From: Campylobacter sp.
GTDB lineage: Bacteria > Campylobacterota > Campylobacteria > Campylobacterales > Campylobacteraceae
DNA length: 64,000 nt
Reading direction: 5' to 3'
Assembly (NCBI GenBank): GCA_017469645.1
Contig: JAFUFY010000005.1
Coordinates: forward strand, 62,001 to 126,000
Shown here: positions 18,340 through 27,041 of the stretch, in pieces
Numbering within the stretch: the first letter of the stretch is position 1
Layout of the letters: each line of letters opens with the position of its first letter
Notes under the pieces: model-generated
The model's database searches: none
Seen by the model: the letters and a program-made list of their open reading frames with translations, nothing else
Told to the model about the DNA's origin: nothing
Made by a program: the position numbers and the translations under genes

Positions 18340-19439
18340 TACAAATACTTTTCAAGCGTTTTAAGTAGCTTATCGTTTTGTTTTGGCAGCCCTATGGTAA
18401 TGCGAATTGCGTTTAAGCCATAGCCTTTTAGATTTCGCACGATTATGCCTTTTTTAAGCAACGCATTTGAAATAGCCGTGCTATCAAACATTTCATCAAA
18501 AACGAAAGTGATAAAATTCGTATATGAATTTATGAAATTTATACCATTTTCATCGGCGAATTTTTCATATTTTTTCATCTCTTTGAAATTATTTTTCAAA
18601 GTCTCTTTTACAAATTTTTCATCTTTAAGCGCAGCTAATGCCGCAACTAGGCTGATAGTTGTTACATTAAACGGCGGACGAAGTTTATAAAGAGCATTTA
18701 TGATATTTTCATCTGCTACGCCGTATCCTATACGCATGCCCCCTAGACCATAAAGTTTAGAAAAAGTGCCAAGATAAAGAACATTTTTGAAATTTTTAAC
18801 GATAAATTCAGGTCTAATCTCTTTATTTTTATCTTTATATGTCGCAAATTCGTTATAAGCGCCGTCGATGACAACTAGCACATTTTCGTCGATTTTGCGA
18901 ATAAATTCATAAACTTCTTTTGCGTCCAAACACTCGCCTAATGGATTGTTTGGCAAACAAAGAAAAATCACGCCGATTTCATCTTTGTGTGCGTTATAAA
19001 TTTCTAAAAATTCAGCCAAATCGTGCATTTGCGATTTTGTGCGATAAACTTTGCTTTCACAGTGAGCTGCGTAAATTCCATACATCGCAAATGTAACTCC
19101 TGCCGTTAAAATGGCAGTTTTCGCACTCGTTTTTGCATGAAGTGCAAATTCGATTATCTGGTCGCTTCCTGAACCGATGATGATATTTTTTTCGCCGACA
19201 TTATAAAATTTAGCTAACGCTCCTTTTAGCTCAAACATAGAATCATCAGGGTACAAATGCGCATTTCGTGCATTTTTTTCAATCGCCTTTTGAACCTTTT
19301 TGCTAGTTCCCATTGGATTTTCATTACTTGCTAGCTTGATAACATCATCTTTGTCAATGCCAAATTCACGCACGACTAGCTCGATTGGCTTTCCTGCTTC
19401 GTAATTACTTAAATTTTCTACAAATTCGTTAAATTTCAT
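18339..19439 (-). CDS. hisC: Histidinol-phosphate aminotransferase
   Basis: Transamination step of histidine synthesis (imidazole acetol phosphate to histidinol phosphate). The start is the ATG at 19439 (GGAGAGATACA before it); an upstream in-frame start would add 11 residues without family similarity. The 366-residue product shows [19 protein letters not shown], the [12 protein letters not shown] segment, DGAYNEFA, the PLP lysine in [16 protein letters not shown] (about 223), and [18 protein letters not shown]. The ATG overlaps the pheA TGA (ATGA). Confidence 0.93.
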   Translation of the reverse strand: MKFNEFVENLSNYEAGKPIELVVREFGIDKDDVIKLASNENPMGTSKKVQKAIEKNARNAHLYPDDSMFELKGALAKFYNVGEKNIIIGSGSDQIIEFALHAKTSAKTAILTAGVTFAMYGIYAAHCESKVYRTKSQMHDLAEFLEIYNAHKDEIGVIFLCLPNNPLGECLDAKEVYEFIRKIDENVLVVIDGAYNEFATYKDKNKEIRPEFIVKNFKNVLYLGTFSKLYGLGGMRIGYGVADENIINALYKLRPPFNVTTISLVAALAALKDEKFVKETLKNNFKEMKKYEKFADENGINFINSYTNFITFVFDEMFDSTAISNALLKKGIIVRNLKGYGLNAIRITIGLPKQNDKLLKTLEKYL

Positions 19440-20515
19440 TGTATCTCTCCGTTTATATAACTTCCCAACCACGATATTTCGTGACCCCTTTTGTGCGCAT
19501 CTTCTAGCACACGCTTAACCTTTTCATCATCGATATGACCTTCAAAATCTATGTAAAACCCGTATCTAAAATTTTTGGCTTTTTCCGGTCTGCTTTCAAG
19601 TTTAGTCAAATTTATACCTTCGTTTCTAAACATTTGAAGAAGTTCGACTAGACCACCCGGTCTATCGTCAGTTTTAGCCAAAATGCTTGTTTTATCGTGT
19701 TCACTTTTTTGATTTTTAAAATCACTTAACACAAAAAATCTAGTTCGATTTGCCGAATTATCTTCGATTTTTTCAAAAACAATCGGAAGATCGTATAAAT
19801 TCGCCGCTATTTTTGAGCAAATCGCCGCCGAATTTGGCGTTTGCGAAGCTGTTTTAGCTGCTAATGCCGTTGATTTTGTAGGGATAAATTCAGCTCCTAT
19901 TAGATTGTGATCGTCTAAAAATTTGCGACATTGATTATAGCCTTGCGGGTGTGAAAAAATCGTCTTAATCTCGCCAATATCGGTGCAGTTACTAGCAAAT
20001 GAGTGATGAATATCCATATAAATTTCAGCCACAATCTTCACGCTATCGTATTTTCGCAAACAATCAAGCGTAACGCCAACTGCGCCTTCTGTGTTGTTTT
20101 CTATCGGCACGACGCCGTATTTAGCACCGCCATTTATAAGCTCTTTAAAAACTGCTTCTATGTTTGAAAGCGGCAGATATGAGCTAACCGCACCAAAACG
20201 ACTTTGCGCCGCTTGATGAGTGTGCGTTCCAAAAGGTCCTAAAAATGCGACAACTTGCGGTTTTTCCAAATTTCTTGAAACCGAAAAAATCTCAAAAAAT
20301 ATCGCCTCAATCGCATTTTTGCTTAAATTTTTTGTTTTTGCGCTTCCTAGCCTAGAAATTATCGCCCTTTCGCGTTCAGGTCTGTAAATCGCCGTTCCTG
20401 TTGAGTTTTTTAACTCGCCGATTTTTTTGACAAAATCCATTCTTTTATCAAGAAGTTCCAAAATTTGCATATCGACTTCATCTATGCAATTTCTCAAATC
20501 ATCAATATTTTGCAC
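19436..20515 (-). CDS. pheA: Bifunctional chorismate mutase/prephenate dehydratase
   Basis: Makes phenylpyruvate from chorismate via prephenate. The 359 residues hold an AroQ-type mutase domain (1-85; [19 protein letters not shown]), a dehydratase domain (about 90-270; [35 protein letters not shown]), and a C-terminal ACT domain (LTKLESRP) for phenylalanine feedback control. The N-terminus overlaps the HAD gene by 14 bases; the stop overlaps hisC. Confidence 0.95.
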   Translation of the reverse strand: MQNIDDLRNCIDEVDMQILELLDKRMDFVKKIGELKNSTGTAIYRPERERAIISRLGSAKTKNLSKNAIEAIFFEIFSVSRNLEKPQVVAFLGPFGTHTHQAAQSRFGAVSSYLPLSNIEAVFKELINGGAKYGVVPIENNTEGAVGVTLDCLRKYDSVKIVAEIYMDIHHSFASNCTDIGEIKTIFSHPQGYNQCRKFLDDHNLIGAEFIPTKSTALAAKTASQTPNSAAICSKIAANLYDLPIVFEKIEDNSANRTRFFVLSDFKNQKSEHDKTSILAKTDDRPGGLVELLQMFRNEGINLTKLESRPEKAKNFRYGFYIDFEGHIDDEKVKRVLEDAHKRGHEISWLGSYINGEIQ

Positions 20516-21284
20516 TTATCGCTCCTAAAAACTCATCTACACTTTTAAAAACAAAATCCAAAATTTTAGGCTCAACGCCGGAATTTTCCACCTTTTCAAC
20601 TTTTCCGCTCAGCACCAAAGCCGTTTTCATACCAAGCGCTTTTGCGCCTTTTAAATCGCCAAGCGCATCATCGCTAATGATAGTTATATCGCTAAATTTA
20701 AGCCCATTTTTTTGTAAATTTAGCAACCTTAACGCCTCTTCATAAAATGCCAAACTTGGCTTTCCAACTGCCTTAAATTCGCAGTTTGTGGCTGTTTTTA
20801 TCATATTTGCGACCGCGCCCACGCCCGGATAGAGCCGTCCGTTTTTTTTGTAAATGCTAGTTTCATGTAGCGGAATAAATTTCGCTCCACCCAAAACAAG
20901 CTCAATCATATTTGCAAATTCGCTAAATTTAAAATCGTCCCAACTTGCTACAAGGACTGCATTTTTTGATTTTAAATTTTGTGTAAAACCCAAATTTTGC
21001 ATAGTTTGCTTAAATTCGTCCGCCCCAAAAAGTGCCGCATCGCATGGAGCTATAAAGCGATTTAAAACGCAAAATGGATCAAGATAAGAGCCGTCCTTTA
21101 TATCTAGCCCTTTGCTACGCAAATTTGCTAAAAAATCATCACTTTTTGCCTTTGTGTTGTTTGTGATAACCACATAGGGCAAATTTTTCTCGTTCAAAAA
21201 ATTTATTAGCTCTTTTGCCCCTTTTATCGGGCTTTTGTCGCTATCGCTAAGCAAAGTTCCTTGAACATCGATCAAAAAGCTCAC
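20502..21284 (-). CDS. HAD-superfamily (NagD/IIA-like) protein with altered motif I
   Basis: A 260-residue HAD protein of the NagD-like subclass: motif II VVITNNTK, a large C2-type cap (about 70-180), motif III GKPSLAFYEEAL, and motif IV IISDDALGDLKGAKALGM. Motif I reads DVQGTLL, so the second aspartate of DxD, the acid/base residue of HAD phosphatases, is Gln. Activity may be lost or different. It occupies the slot between lysA and pheA as in C. jejuni (Cj0315). It overlaps lysA by 4 bases. Substrate unknown. Confidence 0.78.
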   Translation of the reverse strand: MSFLIDVQGTLLSDSDKSPIKGAKELINFLNEKNLPYVVITNNTKAKSDDFLANLRSKGLDIKDGSYLDPFCVLNRFIAPCDAALFGADEFKQTMQNLGFTQNLKSKNAVLVASWDDFKFSEFANMIELVLGGAKFIPLHETSIYKKNGRLYPGVGAVANMIKTATNCEFKAVGKPSLAFYEEALRLLNLQKNGLKFSDITIISDDALGDLKGAKALGMKTALVLSGKVEKVENSGVEPKILDFVFKSVDEFLGAISAKY

Positions 21285-22483
21285 AAATATTCCTTTTCAA
21301 GTGCAATTAAATCTTCAAAACTCTCTCGTTTGCGAATAAGTCTAGCTTTGCCGCCCTGAACGGCGACTTCTGCGGCTCTGCCACGCGAATTGTAATTACT
21401 CGACATAGTAAAGCCATACGCCCCTGCACTTTTTACACAAAGCAAATCGCCACTATTTAAATTTGGTAGCTCTACGCCCTTTGCCAAAAAATCTCCGCTT
21501 TCGCAAATTGGCCCCACTATATCGCAAGGCGAATTTTGCGAACTAGCCGAATTTAGTGCGTTTATTTCGTGGTAAGCGCCATATAAGCTTGGTCTTATTA
21601 AATCGTTCATCGCACCATCGACCACGACAAAGCGTTTTTCGTTATTTTTCTTTTCATATAAAACTTTTGTTAAAAAAACTCCTGCATTTCCTACCAAAAA
21701 TCGCCCTGGTTCGCATACGATTGTTACATCTAGACCGCTAAGATTAGCTAAAATTCCTTGTGCATAATCGTATAAATTTATCTCTTCTTCGCTTTGGTAT
21801 TTTATGCCTATTCCTCCACCGATGTCAAAGAATTTAATCTCTATTTTTAGTGCCAAAAGCTCTCGCAAAAGTTTGCTTACAATGCCACTAGCTTCGATAA
21901 TAGGGGAAATATCGGTTAGTTGCGAACCTATGTGAAAGTGAATTCCAACAGGGTTTAAAAATTCGCTATTTTTTGCATAAATATACATTTTTTTTGCTTC
22001 GTCAATGCTAACGCCGAATTTATTTTCATTAAGACCTGTTGAGATATATGGGTGCGTTTTGGCATCGACATTTGGATTTACACGGATTGAAATTCTAGCT
22101 TCCTTGCCAAGCTCTTTTGCCACGCTTTCAAGGCGAAGCATTTCGGCGTAGCTTTCTAAATTTATCATCAAAATATCGTTTTCTAAGGCTTCTTTTAACT
22201 CAAAATCTTGTTTGCCCACACCTGAAAATACGATTTTATAAGAATTTGCTCCTGCTGCTAGGGCGCGTTTTACTTCCCCGATACTAACGCAGTCAAATCC
22301 GCTTCCTAAATTTGCTAAATGCTTTAAAACGCTTAAATTTGAATTTGCTTTTACGGCAAAACAAACGAGCGATTTTCTTGCGTTAAATGAATTTTTTAGA
22401 GCTAAATAGTTTTTTTCTATCGCGTCAAAATCATAAACATAAAGCGGTGTGCCAAATTTAGCGGCTATTTCATTATAATTCAT
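21281..22483 (-). CDS. lysA: Diaminopimelate decarboxylase
   Basis: Final step of lysine synthesis: meso-diaminopimelate to lysine, PLP-dependent. The start is the ATG at 22483 with CAAGGAAT upstream; an open frame continues 93 bases further but codes a non-conserved hydrophobic stretch. The 400-residue protein has the PLP lysine in CFAVKANSNLSVL, GIHFHIGSQLTD, FDIGGGIGIKY, EPGRFLVGNAG and the second-subunit active-site GPICESGDF. Length is normal. Confidence 0.95.
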   Translation of the reverse strand: MNYNEIAAKFGTPLYVYDFDAIEKNYLALKNSFNARKSLVCFAVKANSNLSVLKHLANLGSGFDCVSIGEVKRALAAGANSYKIVFSGVGKQDFELKEALENDILMINLESYAEMLRLESVAKELGKEARISIRVNPNVDAKTHPYISTGLNENKFGVSIDEAKKMYIYAKNSEFLNPVGIHFHIGSQLTDISPIIEASGIVSKLLRELLALKIEIKFFDIGGGIGIKYQSEEEINLYDYAQGILANLSGLDVTIVCEPGRFLVGNAGVFLTKVLYEKKNNEKRFVVVDGAMNDLIRPSLYGAYHEINALNSASSQNSPCDIVGPICESGDFLAKGVELPNLNSGDLLCVKSAGAYGFTMSSNYNSRGRAAEVAVQGGKARLIRKRESFEDLIALEKEYL

Positions 22484-22529
22484 AAAATTCCTTGAAAATA
22501 AAAAAGTTATAAATTCTAGCGAAAAAAGC

Positions 22530-23591
22530 TTAACGGTGCTTAAAAACGAGATATAATGCAAACAAAAACATTGCAAAAATTGGCATTATGATACCAAGTT
22601 CAGGGATAATCACGCCGTTTAGGGAAAATCTTATCAAAACAAATAAAACGCCCCAAATGCAAAGTGTGGCAATAAAAAATCCAAAGCTTAAAAGTGCAAG
22701 GTTAAAAAATCGTCCGGTAACCGGCAAATAATAATACAAAATCAAAACCATAAGCGGTGCAAAAAGCGGAAAGAAAATCATATTGTATAAATTTGCCTTG
22801 ATTGAACCGACATTTATACCTTGTGATTTAAAGGTTTTTATCGATTTTACGGCTTCTGAAATGGTATAAACATTTGCCGAATCATAAACGCTTTCGATTG
22901 TGTTTGGATCAAATCCGCCAAGAGCGGTTATGTCGTTTTGGATTTCGTATTTCAAACCATCTTTTCCAAGCTCAAATTCGCTCGGCAAAATGGTAGTATT
23001 TAACTCGCTAAAATGCCATTTTTTATCTTCATAAACGCCTTTTTGGCTACTTGATTTTGAAATCAAAGCATTATCTTTAACTTCAAAAAATGCAATATCA
23101 CTTGCAGCTTTCGCTCCCGGATTTAGCTCTTTTATGTAGATATATTTGCCTTCAAATTTCAAAAACATATCATTGCTAAGCGACCAAATTTGCGAGAAAT
23201 TCGTCAAATTCTTTTGAAAACGAAGCGAGTATGCAAACGGGGTGTTATTTAAACCGATATAAATAAGCGTTATGATTAAAGCTATCAAAAATGGCGGAAC
23301 TATAAATGAATTTTTACTAACTCCAAGCGCGTAAAAACTGACAAATTCGTTGCTACGAATCATATTAAAAGCTGTGATGATTAACGCAAAAATCAGGCTT
23401 AAAGGAAGCGTGTAGGTTACAGCTACACTCGCGGTTAATGCGATATATAAAAGAGCCGTGTTTGCGCTTTGCGGGAAGTCTTTTAAATTTGTCAGCACAT
23501 CGATGCCGACATAAAAGCACTCCAATGCGATAAACAAAATAACAACATATTTAAAATAAACATAGCCTACATATCGCGAGTAAAGCTTCAA
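22530..23591 (-). CDS. LptF/LptG-family (YjgP/YjgQ) permease
   Basis: A 353-residue inner-membrane protein: three N-terminal helices (about 12-115), a periplasmic beta-rich region (about 125-250; KYIYIKELNPGAKA, FELGKDGLKYEI), and three C-terminal helices. This is the layout of LptF/LptG, which extract lipopolysaccharide or lipooligosaccharide with the LptB ATPase. It sits in the pth-lysA interval as in C. jejuni. I cannot decide between LptF and LptG from this sequence. Confidence 0.82.
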   Translation of the reverse strand: MKLYSRYVGYVYFKYVVILFIALECFYVGIDVLTNLKDFPQSANTALLYIALTASVAVTYTLPLSLIFALIITAFNMIRSNEFVSFYALGVSKNSFIVPPFLIALIITLIYIGLNNTPFAYSLRFQKNLTNFSQIWSLSNDMFLKFEGKYIYIKELNPGAKAASDIAFFEVKDNALISKSSSQKGVYEDKKWHFSELNTTILPSEFELGKDGLKYEIQNDITALGGFDPNTIESVYDSANVYTISEAVKSIKTFKSQGINVGSIKANLYNMIFFPLFAPLMVLILYYYLPVTGRFFNLALLSFGFFIATLCIWGVLFVLIRFSLNGVIIPELGIIMPIFAMFLFALYLVFKHR

Positions 23592-23704
23592 ACTTAATCC
23601 TTCAAGCAGTTTTTCGTGTTGAATTTTGCCGAAATTTCGTTAATATTTGATTTTATCAGCTCTAAAAGCCCATTTTTGGCATATTTTAAAATCTCTTTTA
23701 AGCA

Positions 23705-24265
23705 CTATTTTTCGTTTGCATTGAAATTTGATAAGACAAAATTTGCCGTGTTTGGTTTGAAATTTGGCAAATTTAGATTTGATAAATTTGAAATTTGCGA
23801 AAGCGGAGAATTTGCTAAATTTGCTGAATTCGCTGAATTTTTTGAATTCGCCGAATTCGGCAAAGAATTTTCGCTTCGTCCCACGCCTATGCGAATTCGC
23901 TCGTATTCGTTGCCGATTAGATTATCGATTGACTTTATGCCGTTGTGTCCGCCGCTACTGCCACCAAATTTAAACTTCATAGCACCAAATTTAAGGTCGA
24001 TGTCGTCGTGAATAACGATAATTCGCTCAGGTTTATAAAAATCTTTAACGGCTTTGACCGAATTTCCGCTTAAATTCATAAAAGTTTGTGGTTTTAAAAG
24101 AAGAAGCGAACCTTTTTTATAAAGTTCGCCTTTGAATTTCGACAAGCTTCCGACGGCGTCGAAACCGCCGCCCGATATAAGCTCGTCAATTAGCATAAAT
24201 CCTACATTATGCCTTGTATTTTTATACTCATCTCCCGGGTTTCCTAAACCTACGATAAGTATCAT
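23705..24265 (-). CDS. pth: Peptidyl-tRNA hydrolase with an Asn/Ser/Ala repeat insertion near the C-terminus
   Basis: Releases peptides from dropped-off peptidyl-tRNA. Catalytic residues are visible: N9 in GLGNPG, H19 in NTRHNVGF, N64 in TFMNLSG, D87 in VIHDDIDL, and [13 protein letters not shown]. After GVGRSENS the normal short link to the last helix is replaced by about 40 residues rich in Asn, Ser, Ala and Leu. These are encoded by imperfect 9-bp repeats before the usual NFVLSNF end. The insertion is in frame and away from the active site, so the enzyme is probably functional. It lies 8 bases after rplY. Confidence 0.92.
   Translation of the reverse strand: MILIVGLGNPGDEYKNTRHNVGFMLIDELISGGGFDAVGSLSKFKGELYKKGSLLLLKPQTFMNLSGNSVKAVKDFYKPERIIVIHDDIDLKFGAMKFKFGGSSGGHNGIKSIDNLIGNEYERIRIGVGRSENSLPNSANSKNSANSANLANSPLSQISNLSNLNLPNFKPNTANFVLSNFNANEK
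23808..23861. repeat. Six imperfect 9-bp tandem units inside pth
   Basis: Units of the form GAATTNGCT run head to tail: gaatttgct, aaatttgct, gaattcgct, gaatttttt, gaattcgcc, gaattcggc. Because the unit is 9 bases, copy-number change would keep the pth frame and add or remove three residues at a time. Confidence 0.8.
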
Positions 24266-24273
24266 TTTACGCC

Positions 24274-24810
24274 TTATTTAGCTGTCAAAACTCCGACAAC
24301 TGCGACTGATTCTTTTTCGATAATGCTAACGCCTTTTGGAAGCACAATATCTCTAACTAGGATAGAATCGCCCACATCAAGCTCAGTTACATCAAGCGTG
24401 AAATCATTTGGAATATCTTTTCCTGCGCATTTTACGGCTAGGCGTCTTTTTGATTGCACTAAAACACCTTTGTTTTTAAGACCTTTTGCGATACCTACGA
24501 CTTTAACAGGGATTAGATATTTGCTGACTTCTTTATCATCAACAACACGCAAATCAACATGCAACAAAGCGTTTGTTACAGGGTGTTTTTGATATTCTTG
24601 GATAACAACTTTGTAGGTTTTTTTGCCAACTTTTACTTCAAAAGGAAGTGTAGTTTTGGCTCTAACTGCTTTGATAAAATCATTTGATTTAAACGCAGCG
24701 TTTATATTTTCAAATCCTTTCGCGTAAATGTTTGCGATTAGATAACCATCTCTTTTCAAGGCTTTTGAAGACCTTTTACCGATACTCTCTCTAACGATAC
24801 CTTCTAACAT
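24274..24810 (-). CDS. rplY: 50S ribosomal protein L25 (general stress protein CTC type)
   Basis: Binds 5S rRNA. 178 residues, so the long CTC form: an N-terminal L25 domain ([31 protein letters not shown]) and the C-terminal TL5-like beta domain (about 95-178; [31 protein letters not shown]). The start has AAAGGACAACG upstream. It heads the rplY-pth-permease-lysA series. Confidence 0.95.
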   Translation of the reverse strand: MLEGIVRESIGKRSSKALKRDGYLIANIYAKGFENINAAFKSNDFIKAVRAKTTLPFEVKVGKKTYKVVIQEYQKHPVTNALLHVDLRVVDDKEVSKYLIPVKVVGIAKGLKNKGVLVQSKRRLAVKCAGKDIPNDFTLDVTELDVGDSILVRDIVLPKGVSIIEKESVAVVGVLTAK

Positions 24811-24839
24811 CGTTGTCCTTTCGTAAAAAATAGTCTGAG

Positions 24840-24845
24840 AGTATA
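24840..24845 (-). promoter_or_regulatory. -10 box of the rplY promoter
   Basis: Minus strand TATACT, 30 bases before the rplY ATG, preceded by TTATTAAATTTTCGC. It falls between the restriction endonuclease stop and rplY, so rplY need not depend on transcription through the restriction genes. Confidence 0.5.
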
Positions 24846-24881
24846 GCGAAAATTTAATAAATTTTTATTGAATTTGCAAAT

Positions 24882-25997
24882 TTAAATTATTCCACTTATA
24901 AATTTTTCATAATCGCCAATTTTTGCAAAATCTATTTCATATTCTAAATCTGAATTTTTATAAATTATCACACAATCAATTCCTAAAATTTTTAATCTTT
25001 CATAAGTTAATAATTCGCCTTCATTTAGTTTTAAAACTTTTCGCAAAAGCCACTTGCTTAGAGCTTTATTTGGATTTGTCATTATTGCTTTTCCGCCTTG
25101 TTGGCAAATTTTTGCAGATAAAATTTCGCCGTCTGGTGTTCTTAAATTAAACGAAGTTTCTAAATTTGGGAAAAAATTTGGCTTGATTTCTCTTACTTCG
25201 GATGGATTTTGCAAATATATTTCATTTAAATCTCGCTTTCTACCACCAGCATTCCAAATATTCAACCCGCTTTTTGGATAGACAAATTTTTCGCCTTTTT
25301 TATACGAATAAAGTGGAATAATTACAAATTCTCGTTTTGTTGTTACTGTGGCATTTTTAGTTACTAAATTTAACAACAAATCAAACGGATTTTCTAAAAT
25401 TTTAACTTCACGCCAAAATGTATCACTTGGAATTTCAAATTTTCTAAAAAGTGTGGATTTTGAAGCGTTAAAACTATATTCGTGCAAGTCGTCTTTAAAT
25501 GTAATTCCAGCTTTTGTCTGTTTTATGCTATTTATTTTATCTAAATTTATTTTTGAATAATCAGTTTCAAAAAGCCCTATTTTCCCATTTTTTCGCACAG
25601 CAATATGATAAATAGCATTTGAAATTCCATAAGTGGAATTTGCAAATTCAATTCTTTCGTTTCTAAATTCGGCAAGTTTTATCGCTAATTTTTCTTTATT
25701 TAAGCCTTTAAATTCGCTACTTAAAGCATTAAATTCAGCGATTTTTTCACTACTACTATTGCTGTTACAAGTAAAAGTTTTTAACCCGATACCGCAAGTA
25801 TTGATTTTTGCGTCGTATGCTGTATCGCTTCTAGATATATTATTTGCTCCAAAACAGCGACAAAACAGATTTTCATGAGCTCTATAATAAATAAACGGAA
25901 TATCGCTATCGCTGTAAATTTTGCTTAAATTACACATAATTTCTAAAAGCTTTATATAGTTACGATTTTCTTTTAAATCTTGCTCGGCAAAAGTCAT
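24882..25997 (-). CDS. Type II restriction endonuclease with C-terminal B3-like (NgoFVII/BfiI-type) DNA-binding domain
   Basis: A 371-residue protein partnered with the cytosine methyltransferase gene upstream (ATGA overlap). The last ~150 residues (SGLNIWNAGGRKRDLNEIYL, then PNFFP, ICQQGGKAIMTNPNKALSKWLL and EGELLTYERLKILGIDCVIIY) look like the DNA-binding domain I associate with NgoFVII-type endonucleases. The N-terminal part (RAHENLFCRCF...SRSDTAYDAK...GIGLKTF) has candidate Asp/Lys catalytic residues but no HKD phospholipase motif, so the nuclease fold is unassigned. The frame is intact although the partner gene is broken. Recognition site unknown. Confidence 0.65.
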   Translation of the reverse strand: MTFAEQDLKENRNYIKLLEIMCNLSKIYSDSDIPFIYYRAHENLFCRCFGANNISRSDTAYDAKINTCGIGLKTFTCNSNSSSEKIAEFNALSSEFKGLNKEKLAIKLAEFRNERIEFANSTYGISNAIYHIAVRKNGKIGLFETDYSKINLDKINSIKQTKAGITFKDDLHEYSFNASKSTLFRKFEIPSDTFWREVKILENPFDLLLNLVTKNATVTTKREFVIIPLYSYKKGEKFVYPKSGLNIWNAGGRKRDLNEIYLQNPSEVREIKPNFFPNLETSFNLRTPDGEILSAKICQQGGKAIMTNPNKALSKWLLRKVLKLNEGELLTYERLKILGIDCVIIYKNSDLEYEIDFAKIGDYEKFISGII

Positions 25998-26945
25998 TTT
26001 ATTACCTTTAAAATTTCATCTGTTATACGCTTAATTAATGGCATAGTTACGCTATTTCCTGCTTGTTTATAAAGTTGAGAATTTGTAATATTTGGAAGTT
26101 TTATATTTTCATATCCTTGAAATCTAAAACACTCCAACGGAGTTAATTTTCTAAATCCAAATTTATCTTTGATTATCGGCACATTATGACCACCTGTTCC
26201 CATATTTGCGGTTAAAGTCGGACAAAGATTATTTTTATTTTCTCTTAAATAAACTCTACGCCACTGATAAATAGTGTCAAAATTTGTCAAATTTGTTTCC
26301 AAATTTTCATAAAAATAACAATTTTTTGGAGTGTAATAAAATTTATCGTCTTGTTTTTCTTTTAGTAAAATATTATGAATTGTTTTTGTAAGTGGAATTT
26401 GTTTCGGAAATTCAAATTTATTATAGTTTTTTACTAAATTTTTATTAAAAGCTACGATAAAAATTCTTTCCCTATTTTGTGGAATATTTGCGTGAGTGGC
26501 TGAGTTTAAAACTGCGTCGAAAACGGCATAATTTAAGTTTTCCAAACTATTTTTAATTACACAAAAAGTTCTACCTTTATCGTGTGATTTTAAATTTTTA
26601 ACATTTTCTAAAAACAAAACCTTTGGCAAATGTTTTTTTGTAATTTTTTCTATTTCAAAAAACAGCGTTCCACGAGTATCGTCAAATCCTTTTTGATAAC
26701 CTGCAATCGAAAAAGCCTGACACGGAAATCCGCCACATAAAATATCAAAATTTTTTGGAATTTTACTTTGAATTTCATCTTTTGTAATATCGCCAAATGG
26801 TGTAATATTGTGATTTAAGGCATAAGTTTTACAAGCATTTTAATCTATTTCAGATGAATATACACAATCCCCCCCCCCTATCACTTAGAGCAAAGGCAAA
26901 TCCCCCGACACCAGCAAAAAGGTCAATAAAGCTAAATTTATTCAC
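25994..26945 (-). pseudogene. DNA (cytosine-5) methyltransferase, broken by a G10 tract and an in-frame TAA
   Basis: Read 5' to 3' on the minus strand: a likely GTG start at 26945, motif I FIDLFAGVGGFAFALSD, then a run of ten G (26869-26878) that throws the frame to a stop. In the frame needed downstream (nine G), the sequence continues DCVYSSEID, then TAA at 26840-26842, then NACKTYALNHN. Motif IV FPCQAFSIAG, motif VI LFLENVKNL and C-terminal GTGGHNVPI and FRFQGYENIKLP are intact, to the TGA at 25994. Two lesions therefore separate motif I from the rest. The stop-free part alone lacks SAM binding. It was probably once phase-variable; no active enzyme is expected here. Confidence 0.88.
26869..26878. 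repeat. Homopolymeric G10/C10 tract within the methyltransferase gene
   Basis: Ten consecutive C on the plus strand (G in the coding direction), right after motif I codons. In Campylobacter, G tracts of about 8-11 in coding sequence commonly mediate slipped-strand phase variation. Nine G would join the N-terminal frame to the downstream frame. Confidence 0.85.
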
Positions 26946-27041
26946 ACAAATCCGTTTAAATTTAAAAAAATTATCTACAATTTGCGCCAAATTCACAAAT
27001 TTTTCATTACGAATTTGACGCAAAAATTAGGTTATTGAATT

